From: Synchiropus splendidus
Lineage: Eukaryota > Chordata > Actinopteri > Syngnathiformes > Callionymidae
Reading direction: 5' to 3'
Length of the DNA stretch: 64,000 bases
Assembly: GCF_027744825.2 (NCBI RefSeq)
Contig: NC_071336.1
Span: forward strand, 24,522,501 to 24,586,500
Both the position numbers and the translations under genes were made by a program. This document shows positions 1-12,500 of this stretch, in pieces; the stretch's first letter is position 1; each line of letters starts with the position of its first letter. The notes beneath the pieces are model-generated. The model was not told where the DNA came from and made no database searches. It saw only the letters and a list, made by a program, of their open reading frames with translations.

Positions 1-388
1 AAGGAAATGACGTTTACACTCCTTGTTAATCACTCTGAACACAAACACAAACCTATGGTTCCATCACAAGCTCCACATAGCTTTGACTCCCCATCTCATG
101 GGTCCCTTCAAATCCATCTGACTCGAAATGTGACCCATTTCTGATCCTAATTCTAACGCCGTTTCGCAAGAAGGGTGACAAGTCCCGACTAAGTTGGGGT
201 TGTCTTCTAGAAAAAATGCTCACCAAAGATCTGGACACTGGTTTGTCCGAACCCCAGTTCACCAAAGACAGATCCTCCAATGGTCTTCTCTTTTATTTTT
301 TCACTGTGCTAGTAATGATTGTACAACCTCAGTGTGCGCCGACTTAGCAAAACATGGCACCATATTTATTCACTGTTGTCTTCTCAAG
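1..388. other. Upstream intron part of col21a1
   Basis: No VWA-like coding sequence is readable here in any frame. The stretch ends in the acceptor TTGTCTTCTCAAG before exon w1. It is the 3' part of an intron whose 5' exon lies outside the window. Confidence 0.6.
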
Positions 389-505
389 ACGGGCAGAGCA
401 ATCAAGTTTGCAGTGGACCACGTGTTTCCATCCTCCCAGCGAGCCAGTAAAGTCAAGAACCGCATTGCTGTGGTGGTGACCGATGGCAAGTCTCAAGACG
501 ATGTG
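389..505 (+). CDS. col21a1: col21a1 exon w1 (VWA domain)
   Basis: 117 nt, phase 0 to 0, 39 residues. It begins [13 protein letters not shown], the helix after the domain's T-TG motif. It continues through the central strand [14 protein letters not shown], whose TDG Asp is the expected metal-site (MIDAS) residue. The donor is GTCAGT. Confidence 0.88.
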
Positions 506-3500
506 GTCAGTGTGTCGCACCAAAATAAGCATGTCAATGTCGTTCAAATCTTCTTAATTCTTAAAATATTTTCCAGCATTTTTCATCTAAACAAAGCCTT
601 CCTTTTACACTGCCTTTCAATGGACGATTACTTGTTTCCCTAGGTGGACGCCAGCATGGAGGCGCGAGCTCAAGGCGTCACAGTGTTTGCAGTCGGAGTT
701 GGCAGCGAGATCACGACCTCGGAGCTTGTGTCTATTGCCAATAAGCCGTCATCCACCTATGTCCTGTATGCAGAGGACTACACCAACATTGAGCGTATTC
801 GAGACTCCATGGAACAGAAGCTTTGTGAAGGTCAGTTAGAAGTTGTGAGGGGTTGGATGTTTACAATGATCAGACCACCAGATAAATTAAATGGATTTCT
901 AAATGATTTCTCTTTCTTCCTAGAGTCTGTGTGTCCAACAAGAATTCCGGTCGCATCTCGAGACGAAAAAGGCTTTGAGCTGATGCTGGGTTTGAACATC
1001 CTGTCGAAGTCGGAAAAAATACCTGGCTCCCTGCTCACAGAGACGGCCTACATGCTCTCTACCTCCACTGATATTACTGAGAAGACCAGGTAGTGTATTT
1101 AGCTGGACACTTTACTGTCACATTCTGCGGTAAATCATTTGATTTCATCACGATCCTCTATCCACCAGGGAGATCTTTCCGGAGGGCCTCCCACCATCAT
1201 ATGTCTTTGTCGCCACCATACGACTGAAAGGAGCCTCCGCAAAGTTGACCTATGACCTGTGGAGGGTCCGGTCAAAGGATAAGGAGGTCCAGGTTGCCGT
1301 CTCGCTGAGCGGAAGAGACAAAACGGTCGTCTTCACTGCGACAAGTCGAATGCGGAGGCAGCAGAGAGTTGTTTTCAGAGACTCTTTTCAGGTTTGCTTC
1401 TTCATGTCTGATCAAGAATTTCTTACATTTCCCTGTATTTTGTGACTATTGCTGACGATTGGTATTATTGTTGTTATTATTGTTCTGGGTAAATCATCTG
1501 GCCACTAAATCAGATCCAGGTGAAAGGTCAAGGCGCTGCACAAAATAAACAAATAAATTAACTCAACTAATAATAATGAACACAACCTTGTGTAGCGGGA
1601 AATACATAAAAATACAAAAATGGATGTAATGACGTGCATGTTTATTTATTTTCAGGGGTGAGGCTTGATAAAAATAAATAGATTATCACGATAATTCAGT
1701 ATGTGACACCAGATTGATCAAATTTAAATTGCATCTGTCCACGTGGCCATTAAACCTTTTGCTGCTCTTTGCTGCCAAACTGCACAGAACATCAGGAGGT
1801 TTTTAAACTTAACATTTCCGTCTCACTTACAGCCCCTCATCATGGATGTTTTGGTTGGTTTGTATAATGTAGTGCACCTAAAATTGGTGCAGCAATAAAT
1901 GTTCCACCTGAACGACAGTTTACACATGAACAATCTGGATTATTTGAATGAATTCATTTATTAATTTGGTTTATGCTTATTTAACAAACATTAGCTCAGA
2001 AGTTACAGCCCTGATTTTTTTTGTGATGAGAATTTCTCATCACAAATTATATTATTATTATTTATTATTATATATTAATAATATATATTATTATTATTAC
2101 TTTTGTGTTCGGGAATTTCTATTCGGAGATTAATAACATTAATAAATCTATCTATATGCTCATACGAACCTTATTTTTCAACCTGTTTTTTGTCATACAT
2201 TTTGAATGAAATTACCTTATTGGGGTTGGGACACGATAAATAAATATCATAATAAGTAATAAGCTTTTAAAATGAATTAATCATGATGAATCATTTTTCA
2301 TATTTCACACCAGATTTATCAAATTTAAGTTATTTAAGTTATATACAGTACACTGTATGTTATATAAGTTATTCAAGTTTTTTTTAACCTACCCTGGTTT
2401 AGTCTCTTTCATCATGGATGTATTGGTGATGGCGTCACATTGTGTAATGCTGAACTACTACACTAAGAAAGTGGCTGTAGAGGCTTTATGAAACACAGTG
2501 CTCATTTTCAGAGGACACTAGGTGGCGCTCCTGGTAAAAAAAAAATGAACTAAATTGGATGTTCAAATACAAATGTTTTAGAGCATAGTGCCATCTAGAG
2601 GGGCTCTGAGGATGAGGACAGAGATTCATGAAGCCCCACAAACCTACCGCAAAACGCCCCCCGTGGAAGCCAATTTATATATTATTATTTTATCTTTAAA
2701 TGAAAATAAACATGTTGTGAAGTCCCTGCTCTACTTTTTTACACCTGATGAAATGAGATGTCCTCACTATAACCTTTCATCTTGTATGCATCATCACTGC
2801 CCTCCGTTTCTACATCTTTTGTCGCAAACTTATAATTATATTACGTTTTACGTACGACTCCCTGAAAATGACACTCTGGGAAAGAATGTTTTAAGGACAT
2901 CCCAATGTGCTCTTTGTGAACAAGCATAATGAACGTTCAGTTCAATGTAAACCCTCATCATCGCGTGATGGCGGGTGAACGGAACGTTTCCATAGAACTA
3001 TATTCCCCAGTGGAAAGTCAGCCTCTGCATGTGTCGCAGAAGGAGCGCGTGTCTTTGTCTCCATGGCAGCCCAAGGTAATAACACATCCTGTCGGGTTGT
3101 TTTAACTGAGAATCCTGCCCCTGACTTCCCTTGGCAGTGCAGCTCAGAGGGAGGATATAATTACCTTGAGATTCTGTTTGCAGTTGTATGATGTGATTTG
3201 GTTTGATGTGGCACAAGGTAGACGCCTGTGATTTGTCATTTGGAGATGATGGTTGAGGCGTGGTGGTGGAGGGGCGGGGGGTGCCGATGAAACAATTGAA
3301 GCTCTGTACATCCCTGCCTCGGTGCGTGGTGAGCTCCTTGTGATGGAAAAAGAGAGCTCTTTGGGGTTTTAATGCTTAAAGGACATTTATTTACGGAGCA
3401 GTTCTAAGTCAAGCATCTCTGGCAGAAGCAGGGTTCGGGCTCAGGCACCAGCAGAAATGGCTCAACTCTTTGACAAGTTAATAATTGTCTTGCCGTCCAA

Positions 3501-6500
3501 GTGACATGAAAGAAAGGTGTCTTTCTCACGAACAAGCCCGGCTGAATGCATCTTTATGTTTGGAAACCGGGAGGACCAACATTCCTGAACTTTACTTTTG
3601 TGTCCTCATCACAGAGTCTTTATGATGGAAAGTGGCATCAGCTCAAGCTTCTGGTCCGGCCGGGCCAAGTCACGGGTTTCCTTGATGATGAACTGATCCA
3701 GGAAATGTCCCTGGATCCCGTGGAGCCAATTTACATCAACGGAGAGACGCAGGTGGCCAAGAAGAGAGGAACAGACATCACTGTGCCTGTGAGTTTTAAA
3801 CACAGCGACGCATCATGTTTTGAATGGCAGAAAGTGTTTAATTTTGGGGGCGACATGTCATTTTAGTTGCTTGCAAAATAGCTTTGAATTAGGGGTTAAA
3901 CTCAAGAGTCCAGCAGTGCACTGTGGGTAACACCCTCCTCTTCTACTCAGGTGGAAATTCAAAAGTTGCGTCTGTACTGTGACCCCCACCAGAGTGAGCG
4001 GGAGACGGCGTGTGAGATATACTCAGTGGTGAGACTCCCATCTATTTTCGCAGATGAATTCAATGCTTAAAACAAAAGAAATCTGAAATAAAAAACTGAA
4101 TCTGCATTGTCTTCCCCATCTGACACTGCCCAGGACGATGAAAGGGTAAGTCAAAGAATATATAGTGGCTGTTTTTAAAATTCCGTCGAGGAAATCAATT
4201 TCCTGTTTCTTCAGTGTCCGTTGAATCGAACAGCCACTGAGGAAGAGGAGGACTGCAACTGTGTGTTTGTCGGGCCACCAGGTCTACAGGGGCCTCCGGG
4301 GAACATGGTAACACAATGTTTGTAGAGAAAATTAGACATAAGACGTGGTTTGAACTGGAATTCTTACAGGGTTCTCGGGGTGAGAAGGGCAATAGAGGAG
4401 CACCGGGAGCTGTAGGCAGGCCTGTGAGTACGGAATGTGTCCCTCCTTTATTTGCTGAATTCTTTTTTTGAATTCATATTTTGCACTGTGACATTCGTTT
4501 GTTATCATCCAAGAATAGTGAGGATCCAATGTGATATTCTGCTCAATGATAGTTGCAATAATGGAAGACGTTAAAAGTGAAATAAAAAATGAAAAGGTTA
4601 TGTTTTGATCTAACTAGAACTAACATATTGTTTCTATTCCCTACCTCCACTTTAAGGGCAAAAACGGGAAACCTGGAGATTCTGGGCCGCCTGGTCTTCC
4701 AGGGGTGAAGGTAATTAAAATAATCATTTTCCTCCAGGTATTTCAAATTCATTCAGTCAAATATCATGAATTATTTTCAAATGCTTCATTACAGGGAGAA
4801 GATGGTCCACCAGGTGCAAAAGGGGAACGTGGACTAACAGGAGACAAGGTATGACTGGAAGGAAATTCATGAGCGACAACCATGTTCCTCTCAATGGCTC
4901 TCTGTTCAAGGGAGAGACAGGAGATCCAGGATTTCAGGGAGAACCAGGAGCCCCAGGCCCGAAAGTAAGATTCAAATGTTTGTCTTACGACCCAGTTTGT
5001 TTTGGGGTCACATTTTCAATCTCCAAAATGTGTCCATCATGGTCCTCTCCATCTCAGTCTGGACTTTATCTCCAAACTTCTCCACTACTGGAGCACTCAT
5101 TTCTAATCTTATTCTTCCTGGTCACTCCCACTCAAAACCTCTCTATTTTTGCAACCATTGCTGCACTCTGTTCTTCACCTTAAATCAGTTAAAGTGCATG
5201 TTTCTGCAATAGTTCTGCATCAGCAGCCCTCAGAAATATCTGTGACTAAGGAAGGATAGGGATGGAATGTTAATAGTTAAGTTGGAGTTTTAATTTCTTT
5301 TATGTATGCAGGGTGTTCGTGGCGAAAGAGGGGAGCAAGGACCCGTCGGGCAGCCTGGACTGAGGGTCAGTTCACGTTCTATGTTCATGTTGAGGAGTTT
5401 AAAACTGATTCGATCACTCAAATGCTACACAGAATCCAAGAGCAAAGTGATGTGAGTAGTCTAAACAGAGCATTTTTACGTTTTAGGGGGATCCAGGAGT
5501 GCCAGGCCCAAGTGGACTCATTGGAACACCAGGACAGAAGGTAAGCTTTCCAGCAAGCTACAATTATTTATAGTACTTTCATGTAAAGCTGTCAAAAGTT
5601 TGCAAAACACATGCCTGGGAACCAACAGTGTGACACTAACCTAAAGGTGCTAAACAAGTGGTTCACCTCCAAATGACAAGACGTGACCAGGATCAAGATA
5701 TTAATCGAACCATATACAGTACTAAAGTGAAAAAGGTAAAGTGAGTTGGAAAATCCAATATATAATTTACAAGTCTTGTAACTACACGCTATAAGTGAAC
5801 ACATTTATTTAGCTATTTCAGCATGTGTTTTGATAGTGTGTTTGAAAATTGTGTCCACACACAGATGCATTTTATGTTCCTCGTTCCTCCAACACACTCT
5901 TGAACACATGCAGACGGCGGGTGAAAGTCGTTTATTATGATAACAGGAAGAGTCCATAATTACTGAGCATGCAGACGGCATGAGGGCTCAAAGAAGTTCA
6001 GAGGACTGAAAATAGCAGCAGGCACTTGTAGCGGGTGGGCGTACGAGCAGGCGCTCCTGCTCACAGATGTGTGCATGTTTTCCTTCATTCATGGCCACGC
6101 CGACCGCCGTTTCTCTGCTGCCACATCTGTTTTATTTAGTTGACACTTGTGTAGGAGTGCGGTTTTGCTCAACAGCACTTTGTCCATGAGTGAGATATGA
6201 AATTAGAAAGTGGATATAATAGTTGTGAGAATTACTTTCAGTCCTTATGTATGTTTTTCTCTATAATAGTATACTGTTGTTCTTTTTATGAATCAGCAAG
6301 TCATGCTGTTAAATAGGTTTTGATGTCCCTTTGCTCTTGTACCTGGGTGTAATGATGATTTATCAAAGAGGAATAGTTGATGGAAGAGAGCTGAGCCAAG
6401 AGGCAATGCGGGAAATGGAAAGAGATCTCGGATACAAGCGGCGAAAATGAGTTTTCTTTGCCTTTAGGCCGGTGTCTCCTTTAGAGAGTGGGTGAGGAGT

Positions 6501-9500
6501 TCTGTTTCTCGGGAGAGATACGGACTAGAGCTGCTGCTTCTCCACGTTGAAACAAGGCCAGACGGGTTGGTTTGGGCATCTTATGTGGATGCCCCCATGG
6601 CGCCTCCCTATTGAGGCGTTTCATCTGGGAGGAGACTGAGGGGTTGACTCAGGACCCAGTGGAGGGATTATATCTCATCACTGGCCTTTGCCCATCTTGA
6701 CCATTTTCATCGTCTCACCTTTCCACTTCATGTCAACGTTCATTCAACGTCATTGAACCTCAAGCGTTGACTTCCCGTTCTCCTTTTATTTCTCAAGTAT
6801 CTCCATCTCCAACCTTCTTGGTCCGACTCTGTCTTTCCTCTCCACATGTCCAAACCATCTGGCCTCTCTATCCTTGCTGCCAAAGTGTTTTATAATAAAT
6901 CTGGGCAAATGAAAAGTGATTTAAGGAACACTTATATCACTTTAAGGAAAACTGGTATTAAATAGTAATCCAAGTACATGAAGGTACTTGTTTGTGGGAC
7001 GCAGCGTGAAAAAGAACAGTTAAAATGTCGATATGAGGCAGATCAGAGTGGCCAATGATTTAAAACCGGATGTCCTCTTGAGCTTTCATGAGGTCTACAT
7101 TTCAAAATAAAATATGTTCAAGTTCACATGGTGTCTTACATATAGGAAACTGATCACACCCATTCATTCGGATTCCCCCTTCTGATCTTTGATTTAAAGT
7201 TTTCACTCTCACTAAACTGAGATTCTCAGTTCAAGCTGGTCACTGAGGAGTCGCTTGAAGTCATTAACTTTGATCCCAATCTTATCTAGACAAGAGCTGC
7301 AACAACAGTTGAGCGTCTGACTCCAATCGCAGCGCCAGATAACTCAACATATCAGTCGTTCCTGGAACAGTTTTCTCCACAGATGTTGTCGCTTCAACAA
7401 ACAGTTCAAATATCTCCCCGCAACCTGTCAAGGCACATTAACCCTCCTAATTGTTCAGAGAGACCTGCCTGGTTTCCATGGCGATGAGTAGAGGAAACAC
7501 AAATCCAAGGAAACACCATGGTGATAATGTTCACTTTTTATTCACAAAATTACATGTCACTTTGAGCCGCTTAATCTGACGGATCAAACAGGAAACAGAC
7601 ATTCAGTTGACAACACAGCGCTGGATTCCAAACCGCAGCAAGAAGCTCACAGATGTGAAAACAAGTTGGACAATTAGCTGTGATAAAACCTTGCTGTCTG
7701 GTTGCTTGTATGCTTAAAGTAATTGCACCATGTCATTGTTTACAACTGTGCCTTTAGATCGCATGTTAAACCAGAGGGTACTGAGGTCACGTCCTCATGT
7801 TGTGGGAAACTGGGGATCGTAACATCTTCGCTGTGCCACAGAATGGACTTCACTGGGAAGAGTTCCCATTCAAATGACAATGTTTCGAAAGCTACGTGAT
7901 CATTTCGAAGCGAGGCAACTATTCATCTTTAGTCACACATTTTTCAAGAGTGAAGTTTTAAGAGTCCTGTCTGCCTACACCCTTTGCTTGGAATGTTTTT
8001 TTTTTTTTTTAAACAGCATTATATGGATTCTATATTCTGAGATGCTTATCACATTTAATGTCACACACATTTGTATTATCATGATATTTTATTCACACAT
8101 AGTTAGTGGTCATTACTGCAGTTGTGCGAGTAAAAGTGTGACTGAAGCGGTCGGCAAGTGTAATTACTATAGTTCTAGAGCAAGGGTGGAGAATTACATT
8201 TCCTATGGAGCTATATTATATCCAGAGACTACTGTAAGACAGCCAAAACTTGTATTGTTAGCAAGGATATAAACAGGTGAAATCATGCCATGACATGGTT
8301 AAAAAACAAGAAAGCATGAAGAAAGAAGAATTTTTTGTTGTTTGATTGTGTCTCTTATTATTTGATCATTTTTTCCTCAAGGGACTGTGGACAAAACTTC
8401 CCAAAATATTTTAAGGGACAAGAAATATTAACCAATTAAAAGACAGGAGAATAAACAAAAATATGTCGTTTATATAGGTTGTTTTCAGCAACTTTTCTTC
8501 GTGATCAGTTTTATATAGTTGTTCCTCTTGAGGGCAGCATGGATCCACCCAGGTCTGTTCTAGGTTGATGCTGTTTGTAAAGGACTTGGGGTCGCCTGAG
8601 TGGCATCCCTTCCTTGTACCAAAATGAGTGCAGTGCTCCAAATATGAAAACATATATTGTTCATATCTGCAAGTATAAAACTGTCTGTTAAAAATTGCTC
8701 TCTGTCCCCTGCTCCTTTATCGAGATGTCCTGAAAACTTTCACTGAGAGCAGTTATTTTTGCAGACAGACAAGTGGCGACGAACACAAAACCTATATAAT
8801 CGCTTGAAAAGACTCCAACCTTATTCATTGTAGCATCATCTCAGCATCTAGATTCCAGACAGCAGCAGGAAATCTGGAATCCAAGAACTGCCCCGGGGTT
8901 CAATGCAGAAACAACTGAGCTCTGAGTGTGGTCGCTGCCTCGGGAAAGTTCCTCGTGAACCGTAAACATTCCTGTCCACCCACTTGTGACAAACACACTC
9001 AACGTCCCACACAAACCCCGCAGCCCTCGACATGGTCTGTGATCATATATTCATATAAAACTGAGTCAAACTTCACTTGACGGAATTTTAACTTTCGTGG
9101 TTCAAATGAGTTAAAATGACTGGCGCCAGACACACCTCTGTAATTCTGTACAATAAAGGAAATGTAGACAAAAAATGTAAATCAGAAGTGTAGTTTCAAA
9201 GCGGAGTGAGATGCTCCCGTGAGGTTAACAAGGGGGATATTTTTCAGCCTTGTCTGTAATTATGGGGGGCAGTGACGCTAGAGCAGGTTTAGCATCAACC
9301 CTATAAATGAGCGACCCAGAATAAAAGCGATAAAATCCAGATTGATTCCTGTGTTCTTGGGTCCACAGCAGATGCTTATGGATTGATTTTTATCCCCTTG
9401 AAAATGATGCATTAATATGACAGAGCCGCTGCTCTCCACGAAATGACGGCTCCATATCTCTTCCTAACAAAGCAGCGCTGAACTGAGGTGACCTACAAAA

Positions 9501-12500
9501 TTTGGCCATCTGGGAAACTACTCATAAACACTTAGTTACAATGATGGCACTACATTTCACCACCATGCTGTAAAATTGGCTGATGAATCGGGGTTATTTC
9601 GGAGGGTAATTGAGTGTTATTTTACTCCAGAGGCTAATGACACGATTCCCCCGACAGCCCTCCAACACAGGACTTTACAGTAACTGAGCGTATAATGGTC
9701 TCAGGATGCTTCCTCAAACTTAAGGGCCGTCATTGTCGGCGGGAGGAGTTTGTATAGAGAGATGACTTTCTCTGTGGGGTGCGAGTGGAAAGGAGGGCTC
9801 ACCTGTGACGGAGGTTATTATTGTTGTGGATTTCATTTTGACTCACAGCCTTTTAAATTCAGTTAGTTGTTGTTTTTTTTGACAGCCAGCTTGCTTGTTT
9901 TAATTCATGTTTAATTGATATTTATGACTTTTTTTTTTGTTTTTATAAGCTGTTGAACAAAAAACTCTCCTAATTTTTGCCAGGTTTTCAACATATGACT
10001 TGAGTGGCTTTATGATGGCAGCTGTGAAACTAGCAGAGCCAAAATAGATAGAGATTTAAATCATCTCAAAAAGCTACAGTATGAAATAAAAATACAAAGA
10101 AATAAAGTTTCACTGGAATTTAAGTTATTCATTAGTTTTGTAAACAGGAAATATAACTTCTGTTAGTAGTTTTTTGGTTCTGCGCTCTCAACAAAAATGC
10201 TTCAAGAAACATACTCAGGAATGTTGATCAATGAACAATATATATGGAAAAATAGAAAAAACTCAAAGTAACTTTATGTATGATTTCGTAAGTATTCGGT
10301 ATCAGTAGTCAAATGTGTACTCTACTTGTTTTGGAAAAAAACAGTCTAATTTTTTTGTGAACAACAATAACCTTGTCTACGTAGATGTGAAACAAAAGCC
10401 ATTTTGTGTATCAAAACATATTCACATGTTTATGTTGTGCACAAGAGGTTTTCACATGCACTATTGAGTCACGTCCTCGACGTGTCCTATATGGGCTCAA
10501 ATTGGATTTGAACCATATAGATCTCCTACAGATGGTTTCTTGTGATGAGGTTATTGAGGAGCAGGGATGTCACATGAAGGACTCTCTGCAAACTCTGACG
10601 CATCAGCCGCTTGTGTCGAGTGTAGATAAGACCCTGCCAATCCCAGGAAACTGGACATGGATCCAGCACTTCATACAAGTCATGAGATTACCATTAAAAT
10701 ATAGCTCATTTAAATACTGGCCTTGCAATATATTGGTCATATTCAAGCTGTATAGTGGCTTAAATCATATTTCCATCAACTCATTCACTTCCCTCTTCCT
10801 CTTGTATTTTTTTTACAGGTATATATTTCAGAGCTCATGTGTAATTTTAATGACAATGTAGCTAGTCGTCTCTGTAACAATACACAAGTTGCACATTTGG
10901 GCTGCACTCCTGTCTGCTTTCTCTTGTTCTCCAGCCAAAGATTTATGTCATTTATTGTGGCTGTGGCGGGCGTCTCTACTGTGTAATTATGAGGTCTGCT
11001 GCCTCTCTGGTTTTTACTTGCGGACCATGGGGAGACATTAAAACAGGAGCGGAGGCTGCGTTGCTAGCCTGCGCGAGAGCCACACCGCCGATATAAGTCG
11101 AGTAATGATAACCAGGTTTCAGTATTAGCAAGCCATCTGTTCATAATATTGAGCACCTGCTGCTGCACATCTCGATCAAGTGGAGCATAATTTTTTTACT
11201 TACATTTTTTTAATGTCATGTGACAGTTATGATCGAAGATCTTCATCTTCGATCATAACTGTCACATGACCACACCAAAGAGTGCTATGTTATGTTGTTA
11301 TGTCAACATACACACTCTTTAAAGTACATTTTTGTGCTTGAAAAATGAACTGACCACTGCTTCCACTTTTGCTGTCTTCAATGGAGGGAAGTTGAACAAT
11401 GATCAAACATCATTTATCTTTATCGTTCTATATTGGTGGTAACCCGATTACTTAATGTCTTCAGTCTTCACCAACATCAGAGCTCATTCAAAGCCAGACT
11501 GGATCTGTGCCCTTGTGTTGTCCTTTTTTCTGTTCTCCCCAACGTGACTCGGATCTCCACAGCCAGCTCCTTCATGTCATGGTATCTGTCCTACTTGTGA
11601 CTAATCCCACAGGTCAGGGTTGACCTCCGTCAAATGTACTCTTTAATTAAGTCAGCGTTGCTACTTGGACCCAATGACAGCCAAATTGTTTGGTGCTATT
11701 TTAAGAGGAAGTGAAAATGGTCCGTCCCAAACCCCCTCTTTTTCACCACACTTCATTTCTTTGATTTAGTTTTAATAAATCCTGTTTTACCCAGATGCCA
11801 CAAGAGCGTTCACTCCTGAAATAAAAATGATTTAGACTAGTCAGACATAAATATACTGACGTTGGTAATAACATTGTCATGATCATTTATTACCGGTGGC
11901 TTCATAAATGCTGTTTGGTTTTGACTCATTATATCAGTTTGACTTTATCTGACATGATTTTTATCGACTTGTTTCAGCTGTTCTTTGAACACACTCCAAT
12001 AGCAGTGAGCCAGAATTAAAATGACCTACTGCATGTATTGATCTCCTCCTCAGAGTTTCCTCTCACAGTTTTTTTTTTCTTAATTCATGATCAAGGAAGG
12101 GATGTATTTTCAGTGGGAGAGACTTGCAAGGACAGATTGGAGACCAGTAAATCAGGGGAACAGCCGCTGTAGGAAAGTTGGGTGACAAAGCTACTGAGGC
12201 CAGATGGTTTGGACACGTGGAGAGGAGAGACAGTGCTGGACCAGGAATGTTAGATCTGGAGGTTCCAGGCAAAAGAAGGAAAGGAAGACGACCGATGTGT
12301 TTCATGGATCAAGGATGACGTGAGGAGGATAGACCAGGGAGGGTGACCAAGACAAAATGGAAGTTTGAACAATGATTCAAAGTTTTAATGTAACACATAT
12401 TTCTTGTTTATTTTAAAGAATTTTGTTTATAGTCTCTATAAAATCATGTATTTCAGCAGATGGTCTAAATTCATTAATAAACTGAATATAAATGCTTTCA

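Larger units (their letters stand above)
1392..3614. other. col21a1 intron w4-w5, 2.2 kb
   Basis: Noncoding. It contains an ATT-rich low-complexity tract at 2041-2100 and a degenerate copy of the paired-motif inverted-repeat element at 2484-2640. I see nothing else assignable. Confidence 0.6.

Noticed and set aside
11215..11270. MicroRNA precursor
   Set aside because: A 26-bp perfect stem with a 4-nt loop is too short and too perfect for a typical animal pre-miRNA. Kept only as a hairpin.
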